Below are positions 7,695 through 15,738 of a stretch of 64,000 bases of DNA, one piece after another (the stretch's first letter is position 1; every line of letters starts with the position of its first letter). Position numbers and translations under genes: made by a program. Where the stretch lies: the NCBI GenBank assembly GCA_963734955.1, contig CAVTJO010000011.1, forward strand, positions 248,001 through 312,000, read 5' to 3'. A model generated the notes under the pieces. The model saw only the letters and a program-made list of their open reading frames with translations. It ran no database searches and was not told the origin of the DNA. Origin of the DNA: UBA11986 sp963734955 (GTDB lineage: Bacteria > Bacteroidota > Ignavibacteria > UBA10030 > UBA6906).

Positions 7695-8822
7695 ATGCAC
7701 GCACATTTTTTTGTCACCGGCGGAACTGGCCTGGTTGGCACAAACCTGATCCCGCGCATCCTTCGATCATTTCCCAGCTCGACGATCACGCTTCTTGTTC
7801 GTGGCAAAGATGAAGACGAGGCAAGCTCACGTGCCCGGTCGATTGCGGCCCGGGTCGCCGTCGAGTATGACATCCCGGATGCAATCGAGCGGATTGATGG
7901 CGTGCTCGGCGACGTCGCTCTCGACCAGTGCGGGATAACGAAAAAACAGCTTGCACGTCTCTTCAATGAAACGACCCACGTGGTTCACGGAGCCGCAACG
8001 ATTCGTTTCGACCATCCTATCGAGGAAGCACGTGCGATCAATTGCGGCGGGACGCGTCGCATGCTCCGATTTGCACACATGTGCGCGGAGAAGGGGCACC
8101 TGGAGCGCTTCATCTATATCGGATCGTCATCTGTCTCCGGGCAACGGGCGGGTCACATCCATGAAGATGAGCTTGAGAGGGGACAGAAGTTCTTTAACAC
8201 CTATGAGCAGTCCAAGAATGAATCAGAGCGGATTGTGCGCGAACACTTTGCAAGGATCCCGGCTACGGTGTTCCGGCCATCCATAATCATTGGCGATTCG
8301 AGGACAGGCAAGACAAGCAGTTTCAATGTCATCTACATTCCACTCCGCCTCCTCCACAAGGGAATGCTTACCTATGTACCGGGTGCGCCGGACACACTCA
8401 TGGATCTTGTCCCCATTGATTGGGTTGACGACGCAATGGTGTATATCATGCAAAGGCCGCAATCAATTGGCAAGGTGTACCACATCACCGCCGGACCGGA
8501 ACGGGCCGCTCCGCTCAGCGAGGTCGTGGGGCGAGCGATTGAGTACTTTGACAGTCATACGCCGCTCAAACAGACGCGCACGATTGAGTACATCACAAGA
8601 GAGGAGTTCGAGCGTCGACGCGCAAGGATGAGCGGACGCGAGGACGCCCTAATGGGTCAGCTCGATACGCTGCTTCCCTACGTCAGCATCAACAGGCTGT
8701 TCGATTCGAAGAACACAGATGTGTTGCTCCGCGGGAGCGGAATAGAGTTTCCGCTGTTCAGAAATTATGCGGACAGGATCTTCGAGTATTGCATCAAGAC
8801 CAACTGGGGAAAGAACCTCTAA
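7695..8822 (+). CDS. NAD(P)-dependent reductase/epimerase (thioester-reductase-like SDR)
   Basis: A 375-residue extended short-chain dehydrogenase. It opens with a Rossmann motif, FVTGGTGLVGTNL (about 5-17), has the strand RFIYIGSSSVSG and the catalytic-type NTYEQSKNESE (YxxxK), and looks like the NAD_binding_4 group that includes the reductase domains of carboxylic-acid reductases and fatty acyl-CoA reductases. A lipid or thioester substrate is therefore possible but unproven; a sugar-nucleotide epimerase is the main alternative. The ATG at 7695 was chosen because the fold begins immediately after it. The gene stands alone, with its own promoter, convergent with the deformylase-like gene. 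Confidence 0.75.
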   Translation: MHAHFFVTGGTGLVGTNLIPRILRSFPSSTITLLVRGKDEDEASSRARSIAARVAVEYDIPDAIERIDGVLGDVALDQCGITKKQLARLFNETTHVVHGAATIRFDHPIEEARAINCGGTRRMLRFAHMCAEKGHLERFIYIGSSSVSGQRAGHIHEDELERGQKFFNTYEQSKNESERIVREHFARIPATVFRPSIIIGDSRTGKTSSFNVIYIPLRLLHKGMLTYVPGAPDTLMDLVPIDWVDDAMVYIMQRPQSIGKVYHITAGPERAAPLSEVVGRAIEYFDSHTPLKQTRTIEYITREEFERRRARMSGREDALMGQLDTLLPYVSINRLFDSKNTDVLLRGSGIEFPLFRNYADRIFEYCIKTNWGKNL

Positions 8823-8902
8823 CGCCGCGCTCGCGTGTGATCCTATCCTCACTGTTCCAAACCGAACGCGCCTCCCGGCAATCGGGCACACGACAGACAA
8901 TT

Positions 8903-9427
8903 TCAGTACGCGGCCGCCCCTTTCGTTGTCCACCACTTCTCGTACTCCGAACGAAAAATGATATGCCTCGAGTCAAGTGCCCGGTCCACCGCAAGGATCC
9001 CATTGATGTGATCGATCTCGTGCTGCAACAATTCCGACAGGCCGTCATGGGCTTTCAGAAGATGTTTCTTCCCTTCTATGTCCTGATATCGCACGTCGAT
9101 TGAAAGATTGCGCTTCACTTTCACGCGCAGGTTCGGGAAACTGAAGCAGTCATCCCATAAGGTCATAAGCTTCCGGCTCCGTCCGGTAATGACTGGATTG
9201 ACGAGCGCCAGCGGTTTATCCACCTGAATCAGGATGACACGTTTGGTGATTCCGATTTGCGGCGATGCTATTCCCCTCCCGAAATTGTTACGCCGCCTGA
9301 AATCATCGAGCGTATCCCTCAGATCGTCCACGAGGGCGGTGAGGTCCGGCGTGCGAAACGACTTCACGCCCGCGCATTTCATACGGAGCGTCGGGTTGCC
9401 AAGCTGGAGAATCTCGCGTACTGGCAT
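8903..9427 (-). CDS. Divergent peptide-deformylase-family protein
   Basis: A 174-residue metalloprotein of the peptide deformylase fold. Motif I is GRGIASPQ (50-57, canonical GxGIAAPQ), motif III is HEIDH (136-140, HExxH), and the metal-ligand cysteine is Cys94. Motif II, however, reads WDDCFSFP where bacterial Def enzymes have EGCLS(x)P. Known Def removes the formyl group from nascent N-terminal methionine. The altered motif II places this in a deviating branch whose substrate may differ. No fmt gene is next to it; canonical def usually neighbours fmt. The ATG at 9427 (MPVREILQLGNPTLR) is preferred over the ORF-extending start 39 bases upstream. Confidence 0.75.
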   Translation of the reverse strand: MPVREILQLGNPTLRMKCAGVKSFRTPDLTALVDDLRDTLDDFRRRNNFGRGIASPQIGITKRVILIQVDKPLALVNPVITGRSRKLMTLWDDCFSFPNLRVKVKRNLSIDVRYQDIEGKKHLLKAHDGLSELLQHEIDHINGILAVDRALDSRHIIFRSEYEKWWTTKGAAAY

Positions 9428-9484
9428 GGCTGATTCCTTTCTGCAGTTCAGATGAATGTAACGCATTCAAGCTGCGGAGACAAG

Positions 9485-9513
9485 TTGCGAGGTGCAAGAT
9501 TTTCGGCTATATT
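9485..9513 (+). promoter_or_regulatory. Promoter for the methyltransferase gene
   Basis: TTGCGA (9485-9490), a 17-base spacer and TATATT (9508-9513) lie just before the ATG at 9530. A GGAGCGAAG ribosome binding site sits between promoter and start, giving a very short leader. Confidence 0.5.
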
Positions 9514-9529
9514 GGGCCCGGAGCGAAGA

Positions 9530-10339
9530 ATGACCGACGAGCGACCCTGCCCATATTGCGGATTCACAGATGCATTCGTCAAGTTCCTTGAGCCGCCATT
9601 CAAGATTCTCAAGTGTCGTCGTTGTTCCCTCGTTTATCTCGCCAATCCGCCTGATGAGACCAGCATCTACGAACAATATTATGAACCTTCAATTGCCCAC
9701 GCTGAACAATATCGTGCAAACTCCGATGACCCATCCCTCGCCGAGCTCTTTGCGATCAACACACAGAGGATATCATATATCAAGAAATTCAGGTCATCCG
9801 GCACGCTGCTCGACGTCGGGTGCGGTCGCGGCGGATTCCTCAAGTCTGCCCTGGATCATGGCTTTGCTGTTGAAGGCATTGACGTTTCCGAGCGAGCAAT
9901 TGAGTACGCGAAACAGGAGTTCCATCTTAGAGCTTCTGTCGGCACCTTGGATCATGTGCTAGCTTCCGGGAAGCGCTTGGACATAGTCACCCTCTGGCAT
10001 GTACTGGAACATTTTGCCGATCCGTTCAAGAGCCTCGAACAAGTAAGATTGCTGCTTCACGACGGCGGAATCTGTGCACTCGAAGTCCCGAACCTCCACA
10101 GCCTGAAATTCCTGACCGCGAAACACAAATGGGAAGGTGGAAATCATCCCCGATATCACCGCACCTTTTTTACCGAGACAACATTGCGAAGGGCGCTGCT
10201 GCGGGCAGGCTTTTCAAGGGCGGCGCGAGTGAGGCACTCGTATCATATCCCCGGTCGAAGTCGATTGTACGAGAGAATCAAGGGTGTGCTGAACGCTGCA
10301 GCATTGGATGCATTCCTTACCTTTGTTGCTCACAAGTAA
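9530..10339 (+). CDS. Class I SAM-dependent methyltransferase with N-terminal zinc ribbon
   Basis: A 269-residue protein. The N-terminus has a two-cysteine-pair zinc ribbon (CPYCG ... CRRC, about residues 6-31), followed by a Rossmann methyltransferase domain with motif I LLDVGCGRGGFL and the acidic loop GIDVSERAI. The combination CxxC-ribbon plus Methyltransf_23-type domain is common in methyltransferases near surface-polysaccharide genes. The substrate is unknown. The ATG at 9530 is chosen for its adjacent ribosome site (GGAGCGAAG) and because the longer frame from 9452 would contain the promoter. The gene is convergent with murI. Confidence 0.78.
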   Translation: MTDERPCPYCGFTDAFVKFLEPPFKILKCRRCSLVYLANPPDETSIYEQYYEPSIAHAEQYRANSDDPSLAELFAINTQRISYIKKFRSSGTLLDVGCGRGGFLKSALDHGFAVEGIDVSERAIEYAKQEFHLRASVGTLDHVLASGKRLDIVTLWHVLEHFADPFKSLEQVRLLLHDGGICALEVPNLHSLKFLTAKHKWEGGNHPRYHRTFFTETTLRRALLRAGFSRAARVRHSYHIPGRSRLYERIKGVLNAAALDAFLTFVAHK

Positions 10340-10350
10340 GGTTCCGGTGT

Positions 10351-11154
10351 TCACAAAAACCCCTCAGCCTTGTGGACACGCCCCATCTTCTGTCCAAGAA
10401 ACCTCTCCCCGATTTCCGCGAACTTCGCCGGAATGTCGCTGACGTAGAACTGAAGATTCGGCCGGTCAGTGCTCGGATTGCGCAAACCCTTCTCATCCAA
10501 CACTCTCTCGACGTCCACCGCAGTAGCCTCTCCTGAATCGATCAGGATGACACTAGCCTCCACGGCCTTCGCGATGGCGCGACTGAGAATCGGATAGTGG
10601 GTACATCCGAGGATAAGTGTATCGATCTTCTCCTGTTTCAGCGGAAAGAGATACTCTTTTGCTACCACCTCCGTAACCTTGTGATCGATCCACCCCTCTT
10701 CTGCCAGCGGAACAAACAACGGGCACTCCTGCGCAAACACATGCACCTCTCCGTCCAACTGGCGCACCGCGTTCGTATAGGCGTTGCTATTCACGGTGGC
10801 TCTTGTACCGATGATGCCAACACGTTTTCTCTTCGTTGCACCTACTGCTGCCATCGCGCCCGGAAGGATTACTCCCACAACGGGCATCTTCGCGTGTTTC
10901 TGCACAACATCGAGCGCAACCGCAGAGACGGTATTACAGGCAATGACTACCATCTTCACATCTTTGGAGAGGAGAAAATCAACATCCTGGGCGGCATACT
11001 CTCGCACAACCTGTGGGGACTTCGGTCCATAGGGAACACGTGCTGTATCCCCGAAGTAGACGATATTCTCATGGGGTAGACGGCTGGTCAGTGCGTGAAC
11101 AACCGTCAGTCCGCCAATACCACTATCGAAGATTCCAATGGGTTTCGAATTCAT
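10351..11154 (-). CDS. murI: Glutamate racemase
   Basis: Cofactor-independent interconversion of L- and D-glutamate for peptidoglycan. The 267-residue product has the N-terminal signature GIFDSGIGGLTV and both catalytic cysteines in their family contexts, VVIACNTVSA and LGCTHYPIL. It lies 33 bases downstream of glnD on the same strand and is probably transcribed with it; the ribosome site GGAGG overlaps the glnD-murI gap. Confidence 0.95.
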   Translation of the reverse strand: MNSKPIGIFDSGIGGLTVVHALTSRLPHENIVYFGDTARVPYGPKSPQVVREYAAQDVDFLLSKDVKMVVIACNTVSAVALDVVQKHAKMPVVGVILPGAMAAVGATKRKRVGIIGTRATVNSNAYTNAVRQLDGEVHVFAQECPLFVPLAEEGWIDHKVTEVVAKEYLFPLKQEKIDTLILGCTHYPILSRAIAKAVEASVILIDSGEATAVDVERVLDEKGLRNPSTDRPNLQFYVSDIPAKFAEIGERFLGQKMGRVHKAEGFL

Positions 11155-11187
11155 CAGGGTCGAAATCTGGTGAATGAAGGAGGCACA

Positions 11188-13830
11188 TCATGCAAGCTCC
11201 TGTTCCTGAAGGCTGCGAATGGACTTGAGGATTTCTGAACGAAGCTTTTCCCGCCGCTGCGGATCGGAAACGGTCTTTCCTGATCGATCCAGAACGTAGA
11301 ATGCATCGATGATTCCATCGACCCGGGTGGCAATTTTGGCGAAGTAGATGTCGAGGCCGAGGCCGGAAATCGTCTCCGTGATTCTGTAGAGAAAGCCCAC
11401 CGAATCAGGGGCATATACATCCACAATTGTGTAGCGCGGGTTATCTTCGAATTCAACGTCGACGCGGGTGTTTGGGTTGGCAGGAAGTTTCGGTCTTCGC
11501 TTCCACCTGCGATGGTGCGCCGCGAAGATCTTCCCGACGTCAATCGCTCCTTCCATCACCTGTGCAAGATCGGCGGCAATCTTTCTGCACACCCGCTCAT
11601 CAAGTTCTCGTTTGCTCATGGCCCCGCTGACGCGGAAACGATCGATGACAATACCATCATCACGGGTAAAGACATTTGCGTCGAATATGTTCGCGTCGTT
11701 GGCCGACAGCACGGCACAGAATTTCGAGAGAGCAAACGGAGCATCCCGGGCAACGATCGTGATCTCCGTGTACCCTTCCGAATGATTGAAGAGTGTTGAG
11801 ACGGTTTCTCCAGCCTCACTCTTTTCTATGTGGCGGGCAATTTCAGATTCGGTGAAGATTGCGACATAGCCTTCACTCTGAATGCCCTGCAGGTGGCGCT
11901 CAACTTTCTCTCGGGGGAAGGATGCACTCAGGCTTTCCACAATCCCGGCCTCGGCGGCTTCCCGTTTTGACTGATGGAATTCATCTATCTGGACTCCCTT
12001 GAGATTTCGCCGCAGTACTTCCGCTGTACGCATGTACAAATCCTGCAACATCGATGCCTTCCATTCCGTCCAGACGTTCACATTTACCGCCGAGAGATCG
12101 GCATACGTAAGCAGATAGAGATAATCCAGCTGCTCCGGACGTTCAAACTTCCCGGCAAGGTCCTTGATTGTCTCCGGATCGTGAATGTTACGCCGGAAGG
12201 CAGTTTGTTCCATCACCAGATGGTTGCGGATGAGGAATGCCACGTCGTTGAACATCTCCAGTAAACCCAGTCGCGCAAGAACCTCCCGTGCCATCGCCAC
12301 GCCTGTCACTTCGTGATCGCCAACACCTCTTGGTTTGCCGATGTCATGCAACAGAATGGTCATATAGAGAAGATCCTTACGCTTCAGGTTACGGAACACT
12401 TCCCGGAGGATTCCCTGCTGGTCGCGCAGACGTTCCGCATTCGCAACTGCAACCATGGTATGTTCATCGGCGGTGAAATAGTGATACACGTTGTGTTGGA
12501 AAAACGCTATGAGGTCACCAAACTCCGGTATGTACCTGCCGAGAATTCCCAGTTCGTTCATTTCGCCAAGGGTTCTCGCGACCCTCCTAGAGCCGAGAAT
12601 TTTCCTGAATAACACTGCGATCGATTCATCGACGCATACTTCCGGTGTTATCAGCTCCGCGCTTCGCTCGATGGCAGCCCTCAGGCGAAAGTCCAGGTCA
12701 GCTTCAAACTCTGCGGCATACTGAAATGCCTCAAACATCACCCCGGCCTGCTCAAATCGGTTTATACCATTCTCAAGCGACAGGGTGTCGTTATGAAGCC
12801 AGAAGACATCCCCAATCTTCTCGCCTGCCCTTGCGTGATCAATTCCGCTCTCGAGTGTCTCACGAAAAAGATTCGTCAACCGCTGATGGAGGCGATGGAT
12901 GGAACGCGCATGAAGGTAGTACTCATGCATGAACACCTCCACCGACCTCAGTTCCGCCTTCGATCCGTAACCGAGATCTTCGGCAACTTCGAGCTGAAGA
13001 GCATATTCCAGCGTATCATGGAGCGAGTTGCGACGGTAATGCATCGCATGTCGGGTGCGGAGGAGATAATCGTACGCAGCAAGGGCAGCCGCATATTCAT
13101 CTGCGTCAATAACCCCATGCGAATTCAACAGCCGGAAGAATTCGTTCGTGACCGGGAAAGAGCGGCCAGGATGGACGAAGTACACTGGATCGCTTGACCT
13201 GTACAACCAGAATGCGGTGTGAACATCACGGAGTCCACCGGCACTCTTCTTCACATTCGGCTCGAGGAGTTTTACCGAGTTCCCAAACCTGATGTGCCTG
13301 CTTCGAATATCTTCGAACACACTTTCGATGAACCAGCGGTCCTTGCTTCTTTCCACTTCCGCCTTCATGGCGGCGAATAGTGCGCCGGCAAGGGCCTGAT
13401 CGCCACAGACAAACCGACTTTCCACTGTTGACGCCCATGAATCAACCGATGTACCCCGCGTTTGCAGCGCTTCGTCAATTGTGCGGACACTGTGTCCGAC
13501 CGTCAGCCCTGCATCCCAGAGCAGATGCAGAAACGACTTGGCGGTTTCGTTTGCGGTTTCACGATTCGCTCCAGCCGGCGAAAGCACCATAATGTCAACG
13601 TCCGATTGCGGGCACAACTCGCAACGCCCATAGCCACCCAACGCAAGAATGGCATTCCCCCTCTGCATGGCGACCGGGATCATCCGGTATATCGACCGGA
13701 TGACCTCATCCATCGTAGTGGTGAGTTCAGCGCACGTCGTGGTGCCAGATGCACCATGGAGATGCGCATCGGCAATTTCAGCGTGCCGCGTTTGGAGAAG
13801 TTCCTTCAGGGATTGAATATCGCCAGACAT
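11188..13830 (-). CDS. glnD: Bifunctional PII uridylyltransferase/uridylyl-removing enzyme
   Basis: GlnD senses glutamine and adds or removes UMP from PII proteins, controlling nitrogen assimilation. The 880-residue length fits the family. In order: nucleotidyltransferase domain with GGYGR (65-69) and the catalytic pair Asp77/Asp79 in SDVDIM, a GlnD-type helical linker, an HD hydrolase domain with LHDIGKPRGVGDHE, and two C-terminal ACT domains (VARDAPFALSKFCAVL and VYAPDSVGFLYRITE) for glutamine binding. No glnB or glnA gene is in the window. The ATG at 13830 is the first start and matches the family N-terminus. Confidence 0.93.
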   Translation of the reverse strand: MSGDIQSLKELLQTRHAEIADAHLHGASGTTTCAELTTTMDEVIRSIYRMIPVAMQRGNAILALGGYGRCELCPQSDVDIMVLSPAGANRETANETAKSFLHLLWDAGLTVGHSVRTIDEALQTRGTSVDSWASTVESRFVCGDQALAGALFAAMKAEVERSKDRWFIESVFEDIRSRHIRFGNSVKLLEPNVKKSAGGLRDVHTAFWLYRSSDPVYFVHPGRSFPVTNEFFRLLNSHGVIDADEYAAALAAYDYLLRTRHAMHYRRNSLHDTLEYALQLEVAEDLGYGSKAELRSVEVFMHEYYLHARSIHRLHQRLTNLFRETLESGIDHARAGEKIGDVFWLHNDTLSLENGINRFEQAGVMFEAFQYAAEFEADLDFRLRAAIERSAELITPEVCVDESIAVLFRKILGSRRVARTLGEMNELGILGRYIPEFGDLIAFFQHNVYHYFTADEHTMVAVANAERLRDQQGILREVFRNLKRKDLLYMTILLHDIGKPRGVGDHEVTGVAMAREVLARLGLLEMFNDVAFLIRNHLVMEQTAFRRNIHDPETIKDLAGKFERPEQLDYLYLLTYADLSAVNVNVWTEWKASMLQDLYMRTAEVLRRNLKGVQIDEFHQSKREAAEAGIVESLSASFPREKVERHLQGIQSEGYVAIFTESEIARHIEKSEAGETVSTLFNHSEGYTEITIVARDAPFALSKFCAVLSANDANIFDANVFTRDDGIVIDRFRVSGAMSKRELDERVCRKIAADLAQVMEGAIDVGKIFAAHHRRWKRRPKLPANPNTRVDVEFEDNPRYTIVDVYAPDSVGFLYRITETISGLGLDIYFAKIATRVDGIIDAFYVLDRSGKTVSDPQRREKLRSEILKSIRSLQEQELA

Positions 13831-13932
13831 CAGAACCGGGGTCGGGGTTGATGGTGATTAAACCACAGGTTGCCACGAAGCTTAGTCGCGGTCAATATAC
13901 TGATTGGAGAGGGATTTTCAAACTGGACAACT

Positions 13933-14760
13933 TCAGAGGGAACGTCGGCCTGCAACGTCGACAACGATCGGTGAAAAGAACAATGCATCGGGGTTCTCCC
14001 TATGGAGATGCCAATCAGCGAGCATCGCATCGGCCTGTGCGCCGGAGATGATGCCTTTTTCAGCCATCGCGTGCGTGTGGGTTGTGAAGAACCGATGCGC
14101 CCATTCCATGATACCGCTGTCCGGACCGCCTGCAAGTGAGTGAGGGGAAAAATCAACGAGTTGCAGCCCGTGTTTCTTGAAGAGTGAGGGAAGGAGGCCC
14201 GTAATATATGGGTCACCTCCCCCGGAGTTGTAGTATAACTTCACTGCCGCAGGCATCGAATCAAATGCGCCACCGCGTGGGAAGAGGGACAGGCCTTCGT
14301 AATAATAATCCTGAAAGGCAATAATCCCCCCGGGTCGCAACAGCTTTGACAGACGTTCCAAAAACCTCCCGGGATCAGACACGAATGCAATCACCCAGCG
14401 GACGAAAATGAGGTCATAATCATCTTCGGGCAGATTGGCATCCTCGGCTCTTCCAGGAACTGAAGTAGTGTTTTGCCAATGCCTCTCCGACACGGTTTTG
14501 TCAAACCAATCCAGGAAGTAGCGCGATGGCTCCAGAACAGTTACACTCCCCTCCTCTCCAACTCTCTCCCGAAGATCGATTGCCACAAACCCCGGCCCGC
14601 CACCCACGTCGAGACACTTCCATCCGTTCCCCACATGCAAGCGGTCGAAGAACGCATTTGTTACCGGTGCCCACACACTGTGCTGGAAGCGAAGACGCTC
14701 AAACTCAGCCTGGTTCACGCCGAGGAGATAGTCGCCTGTTGATGATGGAGTCACTGCCAT
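13933..14760 (-). CDS. Class I SAM-dependent methyltransferase
   Basis: A 275-residue methyltransferase with motif I CLDVGGGPGFVAIDL (about 49-63), an acidic post-I residue in VTVLEPSRYFLDW, and the motif-III-like LLRPGGIIAFQDYY. The last stretch is a helical extension. The fold resembles UbiE/Coq5-like enzymes acting on small molecules, but the substrate is unknown. The gene is on the minus strand between the STAS gene (20 bases away) and glnD. Cotranscription with STAS is likely. Confidence 0.75.
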   Translation of the reverse strand: MAVTPSSTGDYLLGVNQAEFERLRFQHSVWAPVTNAFFDRLHVGNGWKCLDVGGGPGFVAIDLRERVGEEGSVTVLEPSRYFLDWFDKTVSERHWQNTTSVPGRAEDANLPEDDYDLIFVRWVIAFVSDPGRFLERLSKLLRPGGIIAFQDYYYEGLSLFPRGGAFDSMPAAVKLYYNSGGGDPYITGLLPSLFKKHGLQLVDFSPHSLAGGPDSGIMEWAHRFFTTHTHAMAEKGIISGAQADAMLADWHLHRENPDALFFSPIVVDVAGRRSL

Positions 14761-14780
14761 GGGATCTTGTTGGACACTAT

Positions 14781-15122
14781 CTACTTGAAACTCTCAAGTG
14801 CGGCCTTGCGGGTGTCCGCAACATCGAACACCAGCGAGAGCTTTGTAATAACAAAGATACTGCTGATCTTCTTGTTCACACCGCAGAGTTTCAGCTGCCA
14901 ATTTCTTTTTGCATAGCTCGTAAACCCGTGCATCAACACTCCGATTGCGGTGCTGTTGAGGTACGTTGCATTGCTCAGATCAATAACCAGCTTGTCGTAT
15001 TCACGATCAACAAATCCCGCAATGGACTGGCGAAGTTTGTCCGTTTCTTCTCCACCAACAAGTGACCCTCGCGCTTCAATAAGTCCGATACCGCCGTCGA
15101 GGGTTGAAGTCCTAATTGACAT
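14781..15122 (-). CDS. STAS-domain anti-sigma-factor antagonist
   Basis: A 113-residue stand-alone STAS domain, the size of SpoIIAA/RsbV-type antagonists. The conserved phosphoacceptor loop appears as YLNSTAIGVLMHG, with Ser/Thr in the expected position. Such proteins release sigma factors or regulate partners when dephosphorylated by a serine phosphatase. No partner kinase or phosphatase gene is adjacent. The ATG at 15122 (MSIRTSTLDGG) is preferred over 15140 because AGGAGG at 15127-15132 (minus strand) is spaced correctly only for it. Confidence 0.82.
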   Translation of the reverse strand: MSIRTSTLDGGIGLIEARGSLVGGEETDKLRQSIAGFVDREYDKLVIDLSNATYLNSTAIGVLMHGFTSYAKRNWQLKLCGVNKKISSIFVITKLSLVFDVADTRKAALESFK

Positions 15123-15199
15123 GGTTCCTCCTGTATTCAAGAATTACGATCAATAACCCATCCAGGGCCCGGAGATTGATCAGCGAGGGATGCTCAAGC

Positions 15200-15718
15200 T
15201 TACGGGCGGCGAAGAAATCTGATACGATGGTGCATCTGATGCGTCTTGGGCATTTCGTCCTTCTTGATGACGCTGATGGAGCCATCGATTTCGAGCACTG
15301 CACCCTGCACCTCTTCAATTGACGATACACCGTGCTCACGCAATGCCTGCAGAAGCTCCTCCTCGCCAATCTTCTCCTGTGTGAGGTTACTTTGGATAAT
15401 CCTGCCGGAATGAACAAGCAACGTCGGGTTTCCCTCCACCACTCTACGCACACGCTTGTTTCTGAAAGCGAGACGGGAAATGATGGTGTTCAAAATAAGA
15501 AGCGTTGCCGCCGCCACCAAACCACCTACAAGAGACGTGTCCGGTCCGGTCATGGCGTTTTGCACAGCATTGGCAATCAGCAGGAGCACCACAAGGTCAA
15601 ATGGTGTCATCTGCCCGACCTGCCGTTTGCCGGCGAGTCGCATGCCGATCAACACGGCAATGTAAATGATCGCTGTGCGGACTGCAATCTCAAGAGCAAT
15701 TGAACCGGAGGTAAGCAT
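15200..15718 (-). CDS. DUF421 (YetF/YcaP-like) membrane protein
   Basis: A 172-residue protein with two or three N-terminal transmembrane helices (about 8-30, 40-58 and 62-78) and a cytoplasmic C-terminal domain containing GNPTLLVHSGRII, the hallmark of DUF421 proteins. In Bacillus YetF has been linked to membrane proteins affecting spore germination, but the general function is unknown. It lies 77 bases upstream of the STAS gene and 20 bases downstream of the M28 peptidase gene, all on the minus strand. Confidence 0.85.
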   Translation of the reverse strand: MLTSGSIALEIAVRTAIIYIAVLIGMRLAGKRQVGQMTPFDLVVLLLIANAVQNAMTGPDTSLVGGLVAAATLLILNTIISRLAFRNKRVRRVVEGNPTLLVHSGRIIQSNLTQEKIGEEELLQALREHGVSSIEEVQGAVLEIDGSISVIKKDEMPKTHQMHHRIRFLRRP

Positions 15719-15738
15719 GTGTCAGCTATGCTGCGTCC

